Shown piece after piece: positions 4,127 to 6,388 of a stretch of DNA of 6,388 nucleotides. The stretch lies in the NCBI GenBank assembly GCA_017532485.1, contig JAFXJE010000081.1, forward strand, positions 1-6,388. The letters run 5' to 3'. The position numbers and the translations under genes are program-made. The stretch comes from Peptococcaceae bacterium (GTDB lineage: Bacteria; Bacillota; Peptococcia; Peptococcales; Peptococcaceae). How positions within the stretch are numbered: the stretch's first letter is position 1; each line of letters begins with the position of its first letter. The notes under the pieces are model-generated. The model saw nothing but the letters and a program-made list of their open reading frames with translations, was not told the origin of the DNA and searched no databases.

Positions 4127-6388
4127 CACTATTATTCATACCCAGCATCGAGGCTATATAAGAACTGGTCGAATTTAATTTAGATAATGCCTCTTCCATC
4201 GCATTAAATTTATTGTAATATCTGTTTCTTTCCATTTCTAATTTGTCTCGCAAACGGTCAATTTCGCTGTCGATAGAAACCATTTTTTTAGTCAGCTGAT
4301 TATCACCATCAGTTCTGTCACCGGTCAAACCAGCAATTTGCAGCAATTTACCTTTTGGTGTCCCAGTATAAATCATATCTTGGAAGACATCGCTTAAGCG
4401 CTGCATTAAACCATTTTTCTCTGTTCTTTCTTTTCGTAATGCATTACTTTCCGCTGTACCACCTATTGTAGCTGAATAAATAATGCCGGAGTCATTCTTA
4501 GTAAAGAGATTGATTAAGTTGGCAGCATCATTGTTTAAAGCATTAACAAAAGTTGCTTTATTTAATTCCAGCTGACCATTATTTTTCTTACTGGAGGTGC
4601 TGGTATTTACTGTAGTAATCCCAAACTGTGCCAGTAAAGAACCATCAACAGAAGTATACATTGTCGAACGTAGAGAAGTTAATAAACTACTTAAAGTAGA
4701 ATCATTATAGAGTAAACCTTCCTTAGCTTTTGCCTCCCAGTTTTTAATTTCTGTTTCGGACATAGCTTCTTTTTCTGCGTCTGTTAAAGCATAATAATCT
4801 TTATCAGGTTTTTCGGTAATCATTGTATGAATAGTATTGATGATACCATTATATTCATCAATAAATTCCTGCATCTTTTCAACTACACCATCAGTATTAT
4901 TATCCACTTTGAAAGAGATAGCCTCTTCTTCTGTATATTCTTTGACAAACTCCATTGTCAAATCATTGAAGGTCAGGCTGTTACCAGTGCGTTCAACTTT
5001 CGTTTCTACCCCGTCTATAGTTAAGGTAGCTGTCATGTTTTGCCCTGCTTCTCTAGTTGTCACAAAACCGTTCTTTGTCTGGCCTGTATAGCCAAACAAT
5101 TTAGTACCAAGTTCGCCACCTAAAATAATACTTTGACCTGCTTCTTTCGCTTTAAAAGAGAAAGTGTTTTTAGCTGCATCATAAGTCAGCTGCACACCGT
5201 AATCACCTTGATTAATGGTATTTACCATTTCATCTAAAGTAGTAGTGCCTGCAAAAGATAACTCTTTGCCATTGATGTTTAACTTATACTGTCCATCTTC
5301 AGCTGTTAAACCTAAAAGTGAATGTAAATCTTGTAAAGTATGAGCACCTGTTACCTGAGTATCTTTGACAGTTACCGCTTTGCCATCAGCAGCGTTGAAA
5401 ACAATTTCATTACCTTGGAAAGCTGCTGTAACTACCCCTGCCCCAAACTCCACAGCCAATTTTCTGTTAATCGCATCGGCTATATAAGCATTATTTCTTT
5501 TGCCACCACTAGAGGTATATAAATCACTACCTTCAAGTGTAGATAAGGAAATTTCTTTAGTCACACCACCGACTGTAACTGTAAAAGTTTTTTTACCGTT
5601 AGTTGCCAGTAAACCTTCGAATAAGCTGTCGCGATTTACACTGTCTTTTGCTGCTAAAGCAGGATTGGTGTAAGAATGTTCATCCTTGACATAACCAAAT
5701 AATTCTTCTGCCAAGCCACCCGACATTTCAATTTTTTGGTCAGCACCTGTTGATGTAGTTTTAAAACTAAAGGTTTTGTTAATAGCCGAGAAACTAGCTG
5801 TCACTCCAGTGAAACCACCGTTGATTTTTTTCAAGACATCACTAATGGTATTTTCTTCGGTAAAAGTCCAACTATTACCATTAAGTGTCAAATCATAAGT
5901 TTTCAATCCATCTTCATTTTCGCCGCTAGCTGTCAGTCCCAAGCTGCCTAATGTATTATTGACAGTTACTTGAGTACCATATTGTTTATCAATACCGAAA
6001 ACATCACCACCGGCACTTACAGCGAAAGTGGAAGAACTATTAACAACATTAAAGGTCAAGTTAGAATCCATTGTCACTAAAGCTTTGCCATTATTGTCAA
6101 CAAATTTATCGGCCAAAATATCATTTAACTTAGCGGCAATTTCACTATTACTTTTAGCTTTACCATCTTCGCCAACAAAATCAGCTTTATCTAAAGTGAC
6201 TGTTTCTGTTTTACCGTCTAAGTAGAAAGTTACCTCTGTCTTACCTTCTTCATTCCACTTAAATTCTTCTAAACTTGTTCTCTTAATTTGCAATTTATTT
6301 ACTAAATTGTTATTGGTACAAGTAAAGCTGGCTGCTTTAGCCAAGCTGCTAACTTCTTTAATTTCAACAGCTGCTGAATTTTCAATAC
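4119..6388 (-). CDS. fliD: FliD, flagellar filament cap protein (hook-associated protein 2), N-terminus cut by the window edge
   Basis: The frame is open from the right edge to a TAA at 4121-4119, giving 755 complete codons. FliD caps the growing filament and folds flagellin into place. At the right edge VEIKEVSSLAKAASF (bases about 6368-6324) matches the 'Y.I.V..LA.AA' motif that lies roughly 90-110 residues into FliD_N, so about 80-100 N-terminal residues are missing. The middle holds two copies of an extra module (6239-5691 and 5588-5088), each ending in LFGY and each containing a Flagellin hook IN-like segment (ISDVLKKINGGFTGVTASF; LDEMVNTINQGDYGVQLTY). The C-terminal part is canonical: AGQNMTATLTIDGVE, then KPDKDYYALTDAEKEAMSE, GLLYNDSTLSSLL, and the final coiled helix EMERNRYYNKFNAMEEALSK ending in IASMLG. 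Salmonella FliD is 467 residues, so this one is much larger. The TTG at 6344 in the same frame is internal, not the start. It is transcribed first in the visible cluster, 35 bases before fliS. Confidence 0.94.
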   Translation of the reverse strand, partial: IENSAAVEIKEVSSLAKAASFTCTNNNLVNKLQIKRTSLEEFKWNEEGKTEVTFYLDGKTETVTLDKADFVGEDGKAKSNSEIAAKLNDILADKFVDNNGKALVTMDSNLTFNVVNSSSTFAVSAGGDVFGIDKQYGTQVTVNNTLGSLGLTASGENEDGLKTYDLTLNGNSWTFTEENTISDVLKKINGGFTGVTASFSAINKTFSFKTTSTGADQKIEMSGGLAEELFGYVKDEHSYTNPALAAKDSVNRDSLFEGLLATNGKKTFTVTVGGVTKEISLSTLEGSDLYTSSGGKRNNAYIADAINRKLAVEFGAGVVTAAFQGNEIVFNAADGKAVTVKDTQVTGAHTLQDLHSLLGLTAEDGQYKLNINGKELSFAGTTTLDEMVNTINQGDYGVQLTYDAAKNTFSFKAKEAGQSIILGGELGTKLFGYTGQTKNGFVTTREAGQNMTATLTIDGVETKVERTGNSLTFNDLTMEFVKEYTEEEAISFKVDNNTDGVVEKMQEFIDEYNGIINTIHTMITEKPDKDYYALTDAEKEAMSETEIKNWEAKAKEGLLYNDSTLSSLLTSLRSTMYTSVDGSLLAQFGITTVNTSTSSKKNNGQLELNKATFVNALNNDAANLINLFTKNDSGIIYSATIGGTAESNALRKERTEKNGLMQRLSDVFQDMIYTGTPKGKLLQIAGLTGDRTDGDNQLTKKMVSIDSEIDRLRDKLEMERNRYYNKFNAMEEALSKLNSTSSYIASMLGMNNSGQ
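5088..5588 (-). repeat. FliD internal duplication, second copy (protein-level)
   Basis: The module runs from TFTVTVGGVTKEISL to LFGY. It has AYIADAINRKLAVEF in place of SEIAAKLNDILADKF, then TLQDLHSLLGLTAEDGQYKL, NINGKELSF, TLDEMVNTINQGDYGVQLTY, NTFSFK and LFGY. The second halves of the two copies align best. Between the copies lies a short linker containing DSVNRDSLFEGLLATNGK. Confidence 0.7.
5691..6239 (-). repeat. FliD internal duplication, first copy (protein-level)
   Basis: The module runs from TEVTFYLDGKTETVTL to LFGY. Its parts in order are a TFY/TVT..DG..+.++L strand pair, a helix SEIAAKLNDILADKF, a strand region ending in TLGSLGLTA, then YDLTLNGNSWTF, a hook IN-like helix-strand (TISDVLKKINGGFTGVTASF), NKTFSFK and LFGY. 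The second copy keeps this order. Confidence 0.7.

Noticed and set aside
4827..6225. Plus-strand open frames at 4827-5024, 4837-5091, 5340-5522 and 6028-6225
   Set aside because: All are opposite fliD, overlap each other in part, and match no pattern I know; they are antisense shadows.
6342..6344. TTG as the start codon of fliD
   Set aside because: The frame stays open to the right edge, and the residues upstream (VEIKEVSS before LAKAAS) fit the conserved FliD_N motif.

Overview
The window is a block of late flagellar genes, all read on the minus strand and packed almost without gaps. In transcription order (right to left) it holds fliD (5' end outside the window), fliS, a small helical protein in the position of fliT, flgM, flgN and flgK (3' end outside the window). 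No stretch over 300 bases lacks a gene, and the largest intergenic gap is 35 bases. I see no RNA gene, mobile element, CRISPR array or convincing internal promoter.

The DNA is AT-rich, every junction carries a strong AGGAGG-type Shine-Dalgarno sequence, and the flgM-flgN-flgK order is the one known from Bacillota. I infer a motile, low-GC member of the Bacillota. Very long FliD and FlgK proteins of this kind would fit the Negativicutes (Selenomonas relatives), but the sequence alone does not prove this.

The genes form one working set. FliD is the filament cap that lets flagellin polymerise, and FliS is the flagellin export chaperone. The FliT-like protein may be the FliD chaperone. FlgM is the anti-sigma-28 factor that is exported once the hook is finished. 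FlgN is the export chaperone of FlgK, the first hook-filament junction protein. Upstream and downstream neighbours such as flaG, flgL, fliW and csrA may lie outside the window, but none is seen here.

The region is mostly ordinary flagellar biology. The features worth a second look are in the two structural proteins. FlgK has a very long insertion in its C-terminal half (from about residue 370 to beyond residue 814) built of degenerate tandem repeats of roughly 90 to 120 residues rich in D-x-N-G turns. FliD carries a visible internal duplication of a module of roughly 170 to 180 residues. Both expansions should lie on the outer surface of the flagellum. Other points are an unusual TTG start for fliS, an overlapping flgM/flgN junction, and a small hairpin with tandem stop codons at the end of fliD.
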